From NCBI GenBank assembly GCA_965227045.1, contig OZ245718.1, positions 930,001 through 994,000 of the forward strand: a DNA stretch of 64,000 nucleotides, given 5' to 3'. This DNA is from UBA10649 sp965227045. Its GTDB lineage: Bacteria; Actinomycetota; Actinomycetes; S36-B12. The notes beneath the pieces are model-generated. The model was given only the letters and a program-made list of their open reading frames with translations, ran no database searches and had not been told where the DNA came from. A program made the position numbers and the translations under genes. Each line of letters begins with the position of its first letter. Within the stretch, counting starts at the first letter, position 1. Of the stretch, positions 51,119 to 61,311 are shown piece by piece.

Positions 51119-52797
51119 CGGTCACCGACGCCACGCTGGACACGAAGGAAGCAGCAGACCTTCGCATAATCAAGCGTGCCTGGGGCCGACTCGACCGCAA
51201 GCCCGATGCCGATGGTCTCGCGGCGAAGGGCCGTGAGGTACCCGGCACGCTGATCATCGCCGGGCTCGGACTACTGATCGGGCTTATCGCGACGTACTGG
51301 TCGTGGCGGCAGGGCTGGCTGCACATGTACACCGACGCGATCACGCACAGCACTATCGCGCGCCGCGTGCTGGACTCGCAGAACACCGGCTTCCAGCAAC
51401 TCGGCACGGTCTGGCTGCCCGTGCCGCACGTCCTGCTCATGCCGTTCGTGTTCTTCTTCCCGCTCTACGAGTCGGGGCTTGCCGGTGGTCTCCTCGGCGC
51501 GATGTGCATGGCAGTGTGCGCAGGCGCCATCTGGCGAATCACGTATCGCGCGGGCTTCGGGCGGCCGGCACGCCTGGTCTCTGTCGCCGTGTTCGTCTTC
51601 AACCCGTCGATCCTGTATCTGTTCACCACCGCTCTGACTGAGTCCGTGCTCATTGCGACTCTCCTCGCGTCCTTGGCCGGGCTGTCCGGATGGATAACGG
51701 CAATGCCCGCGATCTCCCCGGGCGAGTTGGCCGTGTTCGCAGGTATTCCCGCAGCGCTGTCCGTCCTGTCCAGATACGAGGGCTGGGCGTTCGTCGCCGT
51801 CGGCAGCCTGTTCGTCGTCATCGCATCGTGGCGCCGATGGCGATCCCTGTCGTACACATTCACCCTTGTATTCGCCTTCGTGGCGGCGCCAGCGCTGGCA
51901 GTCATGTGGTGGCTGCTCTACAACTTCGTGCGCTACGGCGATCCGCTCGACTTCGCACGTGGCACCTACTCCGCCGCCGCGCAGCAGCAGGAGCTCACCG
52001 ATCTCGGACTGCTGCCGACCAAGGGCAACTTCGGACTCGCGCTGCGCACGTTCAATTGGAACGTCATGGACATCCTGGGTCCCGGGCTGCTCATCCTCGC
52101 CGCGATCGGTGCGGTCGCCATCATTTGGACCAGAGGCGCGTCGACCACCGCGCTCATCCTGTGGATTCCCGCGTTCGTCTATCCCTTCGCATTGCTGAGC
52201 CTGTACCTCGGACAGACCGTCATTCGCAACGACGTGTCCCTGCCCGTCGGACTGTTCAACATCAGGTACGCAGCCGTCTTAGTACCACTTGCCGGCGTGC
52301 TCATCGGCGGGCTCGTCGACCTCTCCTTCGAACGAGCGCGGCGCTTCGCGCCGTACATAACGGCGGCAGTCATGGTCGTCATCCTCGGCTTCGCGACCTG
52401 GCAGATCACCAACCCGACTCAGAATCTCGGCGTGATCCGCGAGGGCTACCTCATCGCGGACGGCATCAAGGATGAAGTCAACGCGGCTGCCTGGCTTGCC
52501 GAGCACTATGAGGGCGGATCGATTCTCATAGACGATGTGCACGGGCAGGGCCTCATAAATCTGAACGTCCCGCTCGAGCAGTTGTACTCGACCTTCAACG
52601 GCGCGATCTTCGATACCGCATTGAAGGATCCGTACAAGTATGTGACGTGGGTGTACGCGGATTCCGCAAACGACCACGACCAAGTGTGGGAGGCAATCAA
52701 GTCGGATCCGGACTTCAACGCGCGCTTCTATCCAGTCTTCCAGTCCGGCTCGTTCACCGTGTGGGAGAGCTCCAAGGCAGCAGGTCCGCAGTCATGA
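51115..52797 (+). CDS. GT-C type membrane glycosyltransferase
   Basis: 560 aa with about a dozen membrane helices from residue 43 to 440 and an extracytoplasmic C-terminal domain. The loop DAITHSTIARRVLDS (about 75-89) contains the acidic residue expected in the first outer loop of GT-C enzymes (ArnT/PMT/ALG types), and SRYEGW is a further landmark. These enzymes take sugars from polyprenyl-phosphate carriers outside the membrane. It could decorate the polymer made by the neighbouring GT2. The start and stop overlap the neighbours by 4 bases each. Confidence 0.78.
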   Translation: MTVTDATLDTKEAADLRIIKRAWGRLDRKPDADGLAAKGREVPGTLIIAGLGLLIGLIATYWSWRQGWLHMYTDAITHSTIARRVLDSQNTGFQQLGTVWLPVPHVLLMPFVFFFPLYESGLAGGLLGAMCMAVCAGAIWRITYRAGFGRPARLVSVAVFVFNPSILYLFTTALTESVLIATLLASLAGLSGWITAMPAISPGELAVFAGIPAALSVLSRYEGWAFVAVGSLFVVIASWRRWRSLSYTFTLVFAFVAAPALAVMWWLLYNFVRYGDPLDFARGTYSAAAQQQELTDLGLLPTKGNFGLALRTFNWNVMDILGPGLLILAAIGAVAIIWTRGASTTALILWIPAFVYPFALLSLYLGQTVIRNDVSLPVGLFNIRYAAVLVPLAGVLIGGLVDLSFERARRFAPYITAAVMVVILGFATWQITNPTQNLGVIREGYLIADGIKDEVNAAAWLAEHYEGGSILIDDVHGQGLINLNVPLEQLYSTFNGAIFDTALKDPYKYVTWVYADSANDHDQVWEAIKSDPDFNARFYPVFQSGSFTVWESSKAAGPQS

Positions 52798-54713
52798 CGA
52801 TGACAAGCGCTCCCGATATCGTCGGCGGCAGGCCACTGGGACAGGTGCTGATCGCCGCCGGACTCATCAACCATCAGCAACTCGCGGATGCACTGACGAC
52901 CCAGTCACGCGTCGGCGGCAAAGTCGGCATGCACCTGATCCTCATGGGTGCCGTTACCCGCCTCGAGCTGTACCAGAGCATGGCCGCGCAGTTCGGGTTC
53001 CCTTTCGTCAATCTCGTCGATGACCCGCCAGATGCCGAGCTCATGGCCGTGATGGACCCGCGCACACATATCGATCGCGAGTGGATTCCCTACCGCTGGG
53101 AGGGCGAGATCCTCATTGTCGCGACGACGGAACCACCGTCGCGGAAGACGATTCGCGAGGCGCAGGAGGAGTTCGGCGCGGAGAGCGTCGACTTCGTCGT
53201 GACAACCGACTGGGACCTCGACCAGGCGGTCACCAAGTTCTGCCGCAAGAAGCTGCTGTTCAACGCTGCCGAGGAGCTGGCCGAGAACAGCCCGGAACGC
53301 TCGGCCAAGGGCAAGCCCGTCCCGTGGCAGCGCTTTGGCGCGTACACCGTCTCCGCGATCGTCGTCGGCGGCATGATCATCAAGCCCGCGGGCACCATCG
53401 TCGCGATCCTCATCTTCCTCAACCTGTTCTTCTTCATCGCGGTCTGCTTCAAGATGGTCACGACGATTGCCGGACTCTGGCGAAAGCACTCGGCGAAGGT
53501 CGACGAGAAGAGGCTGCGGGCCGCGAACGCCTGGCTGGTCGAGACGGTTCCCGATGACGAGCTCCCCATCTACACGATCCTCGTCCCCGTCTTCCGCGAG
53601 GCCAACGTCATGGAGATGGTCATGGAGCACATCGGGCAGCTCGACTGGCCGAAGTCCAAGCTCCAGGTACTCATCCTGACCGAAGAGGTCGACCAGGAGA
53701 CGGTCGAAGCGGTGAAGGCCGCGCAGCCGCCGGAGTTCATCCGCCTACTCGTCGTGCCCGCCGGCACTCCGCAGACCAAGCCGCGGGCATGCAACTTCGG
53801 ACTGATGTTCTCCCTCGGCGAGTACCTGGTCATCTACGACGCGGAGGACCGTCCTGATCCCGACCAGCTGCGACGCGCGCACGCTGCGTTCCTCGCGGAC
53901 AGTCGCGATCCCGACCAGAGTCGCCCGCTCGCCTGCGTCCAGGCCGCGCTCAACTACTTCAACTGGGATGCGAACCTGCTGACCCGCATGTTCACTCTGG
54001 AGTACTCGTCGTGGTTCGACGGCATGCTGCACGGCATGGAGGCCTTCCGCCTTCCGATCCCGCTGGGCGGAACGTCGAACCACTTCCGCACCGACCGGCT
54101 GCGCGAGCTCGGCGGCTGGGACCCCTACAACGTCACCGAGGACGCCGACCTCGGCATGCGCGCGTCCGCGGCCGGCTACCGCGTCGGCACCATCAACTCG
54201 ACCACGTGGGAAGAGGCCTGCTCGAAGGTGCCCGCATGGATCAAGCAGCGCACGCGGTGGATCAAGGGCTACATGGTCACCGCGGTCGTCGATGCGCGCT
54301 ACCCGATCAAGTTCACGAAGTCCGCCGGCCTGCGCAGTCTGGGAACGCTCATCGGCCTGATCATCGGCACGCCGCTGATGTTCCTCGCGTACCCGATCGT
54401 GTGGGGTATGACGATCATCGTCTACATCGGGTTCGAGACCTTCGCGTTCACCCTGCCGCCGGCAGTGGGTGCATTCGCCGTCTTCAACGCCATCTTCGGC
54501 AACGTCACGGTGATGGTCTTGTCCATGCTCACGGGTGCGTCACGTCATGGCTGGCGTATTGCCGGCTACTCGCTGCTGAACCCGGTCTACTGGTGCCTGC
54601 ACTCCTACGCATCCTGGCGCGCGCTGTTCCAGGTGTTCTTCAACCCCTTCGCCTGGGAGAAGACCCCGCACGGCCTGACGCACGGCCGCGAAGAGAACGC
54701 CGCCGTCACCTAA
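52794..54713 (+). CDS. Processive GT2 synthase with N-terminal MshEN (c-di-GMP-type) domain
   Basis: 639 aa. Residues 12-72 contain two MshEN motifs: L15, G16, L19, G23, L30, L34, Q37 and then G45, L48, G52, L59, Q66, followed by GFPFV. That domain binds cyclic di-GMP in other proteins. Membrane helices at about 180-225 precede a GT2 catalytic domain with D349-x-E-D352, TED 448-450 and QRTRW 485-489, the set found in cellulose/hyaluronan-type synthases. More helices follow at about 510-600. The layout is like XagB. With the BcsB-like gene it should make and export a polysaccharide under c-di-GMP control. The polymer is unknown. Confidence 0.85.
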   Translation: MTMTSAPDIVGGRPLGQVLIAAGLINHQQLADALTTQSRVGGKVGMHLILMGAVTRLELYQSMAAQFGFPFVNLVDDPPDAELMAVMDPRTHIDREWIPYRWEGEILIVATTEPPSRKTIREAQEEFGAESVDFVVTTDWDLDQAVTKFCRKKLLFNAAEELAENSPERSAKGKPVPWQRFGAYTVSAIVVGGMIIKPAGTIVAILIFLNLFFFIAVCFKMVTTIAGLWRKHSAKVDEKRLRAANAWLVETVPDDELPIYTILVPVFREANVMEMVMEHIGQLDWPKSKLQVLILTEEVDQETVEAVKAAQPPEFIRLLVVPAGTPQTKPRACNFGLMFSLGEYLVIYDAEDRPDPDQLRRAHAAFLADSRDPDQSRPLACVQAALNYFNWDANLLTRMFTLEYSSWFDGMLHGMEAFRLPIPLGGTSNHFRTDRLRELGGWDPYNVTEDADLGMRASAAGYRVGTINSTTWEEACSKVPAWIKQRTRWIKGYMVTAVVDARYPIKFTKSAGLRSLGTLIGLIIGTPLMFLAYPIVWGMTIIVYIGFETFAFTLPPAVGAFAVFNAIFGNVTVMVLSMLTGASRHGWRIAGYSLLNPVYWCLHSYASWRALFQVFFNPFAWEKTPHGLTHGREENAAVT

Positions 54714-54734
54714 GCCCGCCCCGAACACCCGCGT

Positions 54735-54828
54735 CCCGAATTGAACCGCCTCCCGGGTCAAATCCCGCGAATCCCACGTAGAACGGCCCGAAAACCCGGA
54801 TTTGACCCGGGAGGCGGTTCAATTCGGG
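54735..54828. repeat. Perfect 31-bp inverted repeat (family C)
   Basis: Arms 54735-54765 and 54798-54828 are exact complements (outer end CCCGAATTGAACCGCC, inner GGGTCAAATCC) around a 32-base loop. It lies between the GT2 stop and the 3' end of the convergent tRNA gene and may end the GT2 transcript. It resembles families A and B in size and position but not in sequence. Confidence 0.9.
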
Positions 54829-54831
54829 GAG

Positions 54832-54904
54832 TGGACCGCACTGGACTCGAACCAGTAACCAATGCCTTGTAAGGGCATCACTCTGCCAATTGAGTTAGCG
54901 GTCC
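54832..54904 (-). tRNA. tRNA-Val (anticodon TAC)
   Basis: 73 nt on the minus strand: acceptor GGACCGC pairs with GCGGTCC plus discriminator A, D arm ACTC/GAGT, anticodon stem ATGCC/GGCAT with loop CTTACAA (anticodon TAC, reading GTA), and T arm ACTGG TTCGAGT CCAGT. CCA is not encoded. All four stems pair fully. Confidence 0.96.
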
Positions 54905-54925
54905 CGACGTGGGACGAGGCTACCG

Positions 54926-55387
54926 TCAGGAGAGGTCGGCGAGCGCGGCCACGTAGTCGTCGGCGCTGCGCGCCTCGCCCGGGCCGTTGATGACCGACCA
55001 GCGCACGATGCCGTCCTTGTCGATGACGAACGATCCGCGCGTGGCGAACCCCTTCGCCTCGATGAACACGCCGTACGCCTTCGAGACCTCGCCGTGCGGC
55101 CAGAAGTCGCTCAGCATCTGATGCGTGAGGCCCTCCTGCTCGGCGAACACGCGCAGGGTGTGATGGCTGTCGCACGACACGCTCAGCACGACCGAGTCGT
55201 CGTTGACGAAGTCGGTGTAGCGATCACGGATGGTGCACAACTCGCCCGTGCACGTGCCGGTGAAGGCGAACGGGTAGAACATGAGGAGCACGTTCTTCTC
55301 GCCGCGGTAGCCGGACAGTGTCACCTGCTCGCCGTACTGATTGGTGAGGGTGAAGTCCGGAGCGGGCTGGCCGATCTCGACTGACAT
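54926..55387 (-). CDS. ahpE: Peroxiredoxin AhpE/BCP-like
   Basis: 153-aa thiol peroxidase reducing hydrogen peroxide and organic peroxides. The peroxidatic cysteine is C46 in AFTGTCTGELC. A second cysteine at C51 stands where AhpE usually has aspartate, which is more like BCP/PrxQ with a nearby resolving cysteine. Another cysteine lies in SVSCDSHH. The arrangement with DUF3052 and aceE matches mycobacterial ahpE. It starts 33 bases after the DUF3052 stop. Confidence 0.92.
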   Translation of the reverse strand: MSVEIGQPAPDFTLTNQYGEQVTLSGYRGEKNVLLMFYPFAFTGTCTGELCTIRDRYTDFVNDDSVVLSVSCDSHHTLRVFAEQEGLTHQMLSDFWPHGEVSKAYGVFIEAKGFATRGSFVIDKDGIVRWSVINGPGEARSADDYVAALADLS

Positions 55388-55420
55388 GGAACTCCTGCCG
55401 TGGGTGCGTGAAACCGGACG

Positions 55421-55843
55421 CTACCGCTTGGCGCGGGGAGCCACCAACCGGGTGCCCTGCCACTGGGAGCCGGCGCTGATCGTGCTCGTCTGCTGAAGAC
55501 CGGCCGTCGGCGCCGCATCGGAAATATCCTCGGCCTCCACGTGTCCAGCACGCCCCGGCTTCGGAGTGATCAGCCAGACGACACCGTGATCGGCAAGCAG
55601 TCCGATCGCGTCAACCAGCGCATCGACGAGATCCCCATCGTCTTCGCGCCACCACATGATCACGACGTCGACGACGTCGTCGAAATCCTCGTCAACCAGT
55701 TCGCCCTCGATGACCTGCTCGATGCCGGCCCGAAGATCGTCGTCGACATCGTCGTCGTAGCCGAGTTCCTGCACGGTCAGACCGGCCTGAAGTCCGAGTC
55801 GACGAGCCCGGTCGCGGGCCCCGTCCTCCGCAGCGGCGGTCAC
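55421..55843 (-). CDS. DUF3052 protein
   Basis: 140 aa, acidic, of the actinobacterial DUF3052 family, function unknown. The conserved parts are LGLQAGLTVQELGYDDDVDDDLR, a very acidic centre, and the hydrophobic strand DHGVVWLITPKPGR. AGGAG precedes the GTG start by 4 bases. It shares the intergenic region with the divergent aceE and is probably co-transcribed with ahpE. Confidence 0.88.
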   Translation of the reverse strand: MTAAAEDGARDRARRLGLQAGLTVQELGYDDDVDDDLRAGIEQVIEGELVDEDFDDVVDVVIMWWREDDGDLVDALVDAIGLLADHGVVWLITPKPGRAGHVEAEDISDAAPTAGLQQTSTISAGSQWQGTRLVAPRAKR

Positions 55844-55855
55844 GTCACTCCTTAC

Positions 55856-55875
55856 CTCGGCCGGCGCCGGCCGAG
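55856..55875. repeat. 20-bp perfect palindrome upstream of DUF3052
   Basis: CTCGGCCGGCGCCGGCCGAG, self-complementary over its whole length, 12 bases upstream of the DUF3052 start and about 260 bases from aceE. It could be an operator or a leader hairpin. Chance is possible for a sequence made of G and C alternations. Confidence 0.5.
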
Positions 55876-56132
55876 GGCCGCACCGACGTTCGGGACGGGT
55901 TCAGCCCCGTCCTCTGGCCCGTAGTCCACCCGACGCAGCGCGTACGCGCAAGTGACACCGCCGAATTGGGGTGCTGAATCTTCTCCCGACACACGGCGTC
56001 GCACCGTCGATTGCGCCCCTCCCCGGGACAGCAAGGCGCCTATGCGGAAGGATGAGACAACCAAACGAAGTGCGTAATCCGATGCCCCGATGACTGGCGA
56101 TCCCCGTCACCGGCCGAGTCGAAGGGTTCACC

Positions 56133-58871
<2,739 letters not shown>

Positions 58872-58873
58872 CG

Positions 58874-60037
58874 ATGGCGTCAGATCCCCGGCGCTTCCTT
58901 CGGTACCTCGAGGCCGAGCGGAGCGCGTCGTTGCTCTACCGCGCGCTCGCGCAGACGGTCGACGGGGATCGACGGGACGCGCTGCTGGAACTGGCCCAGA
59001 TCGAGGACGAGCACGCGGCGCACTGGATCGAGAAGCTGACCGAGAACGGCGTCGCCATTCCGCCTGCTCCGACGAGCCTGGACCCGAGCAACGCCGCCCT
59101 TGTCGCTCGCGCTCGCGGCGCGGGTTTCACCGATGTGCTGCGGCATCTGGAGATCACCGAGAGCGACGACGCGGGCATGTACGACGCTGAGCCCGAGGCG
59201 CCGATGTACATGTCGGAGGACGAACGCGAGCACGTCGAGGTCTTCCAGCGGATGATCACGTCGATCGAGACCGATTCCGCGATCGCATCACCCGGGCCGA
59301 GTGGGCACCGCGTGCTCACTCCCGGCGATGGAGAGCCGTGGCACCGTGGCGACCGAACGGGTTCCACACGCGCTGCGGTATTCGGCGTCAGCGACGGACT
59401 CGTATCGAACACGGCGCTGGTCATGGGCTTCGCGGGTGCGTCGACGAGCAACGGCACAGTTCTCTTCGCCGGACTGGCGGGCCTGCTCGCTGGCGCATTC
59501 AGCATGGCCGCCGGCGAGTACGTCAGCGTGGCAAGCCAGCGTGACCTGTTCCGGCGCGAGATCAATATCGAAGCGAGCGAGCTGCGCGAGAAGCCCGATG
59601 AGGAGCAGAAGGAACTCGAGCTCATCTACCGGGCGAAGGGCCTGGATCGCGACATGGCGGCGAGCATTGCCGCGAAGATCATGTCCGATCCCAAGACGGC
59701 GTTGGACACCCTCGCGCGCGAGGAACTCGGGCTCGACCCCGATTCGCTTGGCTCGCCGGTGCGCGTGGCAGTGTCGAGTTTCATAGCGTTCGCGATCGGT
59801 GCATCAGTCGTCGTCATCCCCTACCTGTTCTTCCTCGCGCCGGGCGCATCGACCGCGATCCCCCTGGCGATCTCGGTGGTGCTGGCCGCTGCGTCGCTCC
59901 TCGTCGTCGGCGGCATCGTGGGTCGATTGTCCGGACGCGGCGTGGTCTTCTCGGCATTGCGCCAGTTCCTGTGGGGTTCGGGAGCGGCCGTCGTCACGTT
60001 CGCGGTGGGTCGCATCATCGGCGTCTCCACTGGCTAG
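58874..60037 (+). CDS. Ferritin-like domain fused to VIT1/CCC1 iron-manganese transporter
   Basis: 387 aa. Residues 1 to about 140 form a rubrerythrin-like four-helix domain with LEAERSASLLYRAL, EDEHAAHW and EDEREHVEVF (two ExxH motifs). The rest is the VIT family membrane part: FGVSDGLVSNTALVMGFAG, GLLAGAFSMAAGEYVSVASQRDLFRREI and three C-terminal helices. Members export Fe(II)/Mn(II) in exchange for protons; the ferritin-like part may bind iron. It starts 2 bases after aceE. Confidence 0.92.
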   Translation: MASDPRRFLRYLEAERSASLLYRALAQTVDGDRRDALLELAQIEDEHAAHWIEKLTENGVAIPPAPTSLDPSNAALVARARGAGFTDVLRHLEITESDDAGMYDAEPEAPMYMSEDEREHVEVFQRMITSIETDSAIASPGPSGHRVLTPGDGEPWHRGDRTGSTRAAVFGVSDGLVSNTALVMGFAGASTSNGTVLFAGLAGLLAGAFSMAAGEYVSVASQRDLFRREINIEASELREKPDEEQKELELIYRAKGLDRDMAASIAAKIMSDPKTALDTLAREELGLDPDSLGSPVRVAVSSFIAFAIGASVVVIPYLFFLAPGASTAIPLAISVVLAAASLLVVGGIVGRLSGRGVVFSALRQFLWGSGAAVVTFAVGRIIGVSTG

Positions 60038-61220
60038 CGAGGCGTCGCCGACCGGCGGCCCGCAGGCGACCCACGAGCGCGAAGTCGCCATCCTCACTCG
60101 CGCGACCGGCGAGTTGACCACGGCCGCGACCAAGCGCATGGAGGAGACCCTCCCCTGGTTTCGCGAGCTCGGCGCCGAGGAGCGCTCGTGGGTCTCGCTC
60201 GTCGCGCAGGCCGGCATCACCGCATTCATCGACTGGTACACCTCCTCGCAGGACAGCCCCGCCCTCACGTCCGACGTGTTCGGCGCGGCGCCACGCGAGC
60301 TCGCCCGGGTGATCTCGCTCGAGCAGACCGTCGACCTGGTCAGGACGACGGTAGGCGTCGTCGAGGCGGCGATCGAGGGCCTGGCAACCGAGGCCGACCA
60401 GCCGCAGCTGCGCCTCGCTGTCCTGCGCTACACCCGAGACATCGCCTTCTCCGCAGCCGAGGTGTACGCACGCGCGGCGGAGGCGCGCGGCGCGTGGGAT
60501 GCGCGGCTTGAGGCGTTGGTCGTCGACGCACTGCTGCGCGACGAGGTCGACGAGTCGGTGCTCGGCCGCGTCGCGGCGCTCGGCTGGTCCACGCAGGGGC
60601 AGGTCGCGGTCGTCGCCGGGGCGGCACCACTCGGCGATCCCGAGCTCGCACTCGACGTCCTGCGACGCGCAGCGGACCATCACGCACTCGACCTGCTGAC
60701 CGGCATCCACGGATCGACCCTGCTCGCAGTGGTCGGTCGCGGCAGCGACATCACCAAGGCCGCCAGGCTGCTCGCCCCGCATTTCGGTCCTGGCCCGGTC
60801 GTCTCCAGCGAGCCGGTCGACGGTCTCGCGCTCGTGCCGCACGCCGCCAGGTCAGCACTGTCCGGCCTGCGCGCCGCGTGGGGCTGGGCCGACGCGCCGC
60901 GCCCCGTTGCTGCTGCGGACCTGCTGCCCGAGCGAGCACTGGACGGTGACCGCGACGCGGTCCGCGCCCTCGTCGACTCGGTCTACCGGCCGCTGCTCGC
61001 CGATGTCGCCCTCTACGACACCGCCACGACGTTCCTCGAGCGCACCCCCTCTCTGGAGGCCACCGCGCGCTCGATGTTCATCCACCCCAACACCGTCCGG
61101 TACCGGCTGCGACGGATCGCCGACCTGACCGGCTTCAGCCCGACCGACGCCCGCGGAGCCTTCAGCCTGCGGATCGGCCTGACACTCGGGCGGCTGGCGG
61201 GCGATGATCTCCCCGACTAG
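60030..61220 (+). CDS. fasR: PucR-type regulator, likely FasR (fatty-acid synthesis activator)
   Basis: About 396 aa. The C-terminal HTH is LEATARSMFIHPNTVRYRLRRIADLTG. The N-terminal part MEETLPWFRELGAEERSWVSLVAQAGITAFIDWY matches my memory of Streptomyces FasR, which activates fabD-fabH-acpP-fabF. Homologues extend about 35 residues before this ATG (60138) and the reading frame does too (HEREVAILTRATGELTTAATKR). The only earlier starts are TTG 60114 and CTG 60030; I use CTG, which overlaps the VIT stop, but this is uncertain. A palindrome begins at its stop codon. Confidence 0.85.
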   Translation: MASEASPTGGPQATHEREVAILTRATGELTTAATKRMEETLPWFRELGAEERSWVSLVAQAGITAFIDWYTSSQDSPALTSDVFGAAPRELARVISLEQTVDLVRTTVGVVEAAIEGLATEADQPQLRLAVLRYTRDIAFSAAEVYARAAEARGAWDARLEALVVDALLRDEVDESVLGRVAALGWSTQGQVAVVAGAAPLGDPELALDVLRRAADHHALDLLTGIHGSTLLAVVGRGSDITKAARLLAPHFGPGPVVSSEPVDGLALVPHAARSALSGLRAAWGWADAPRPVAAADLLPERALDGDRDAVRALVDSVYRPLLADVALYDTATTFLERTPSLEATARSMFIHPNTVRYRLRRIADLTGFSPTDARGAFSLRIGLTLGRLAGDDLPD

Positions 61221-61252
61221 GTCATATTTGTAGGATTCCTACAAATATGACC
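61220..61252. promoter_or_regulatory. 33-bp AT-rich perfect palindrome before fabD, candidate FasR operator
   Basis: Two 16-base arms (GGTCATATTTGTAGGA and its exact complement) around a single T. It is strikingly AT-rich for this genome, starts at the last base of the fasR stop and ends 59 bases before the fabD start. An operator for FasR or for a fatty-acid responsive repressor is likely. A terminator hairpin is less likely because a 1-base loop is impossible without opening the stem and no T-tract follows. Confidence 0.75.
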
Positions 61253-61311
61253 CCGGGAGATTGGTGACGTCAACAGCGCACGACCCGACCGCTTCACGGA
61301 AGGCTACGAAG

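Noticed and set aside
59285..59325. GAGTGGGCA-like sequence inside the VIT gene resembling family B
   Set aside because: Only a short core is shared and no matching second arm is present; it is coding sequence.
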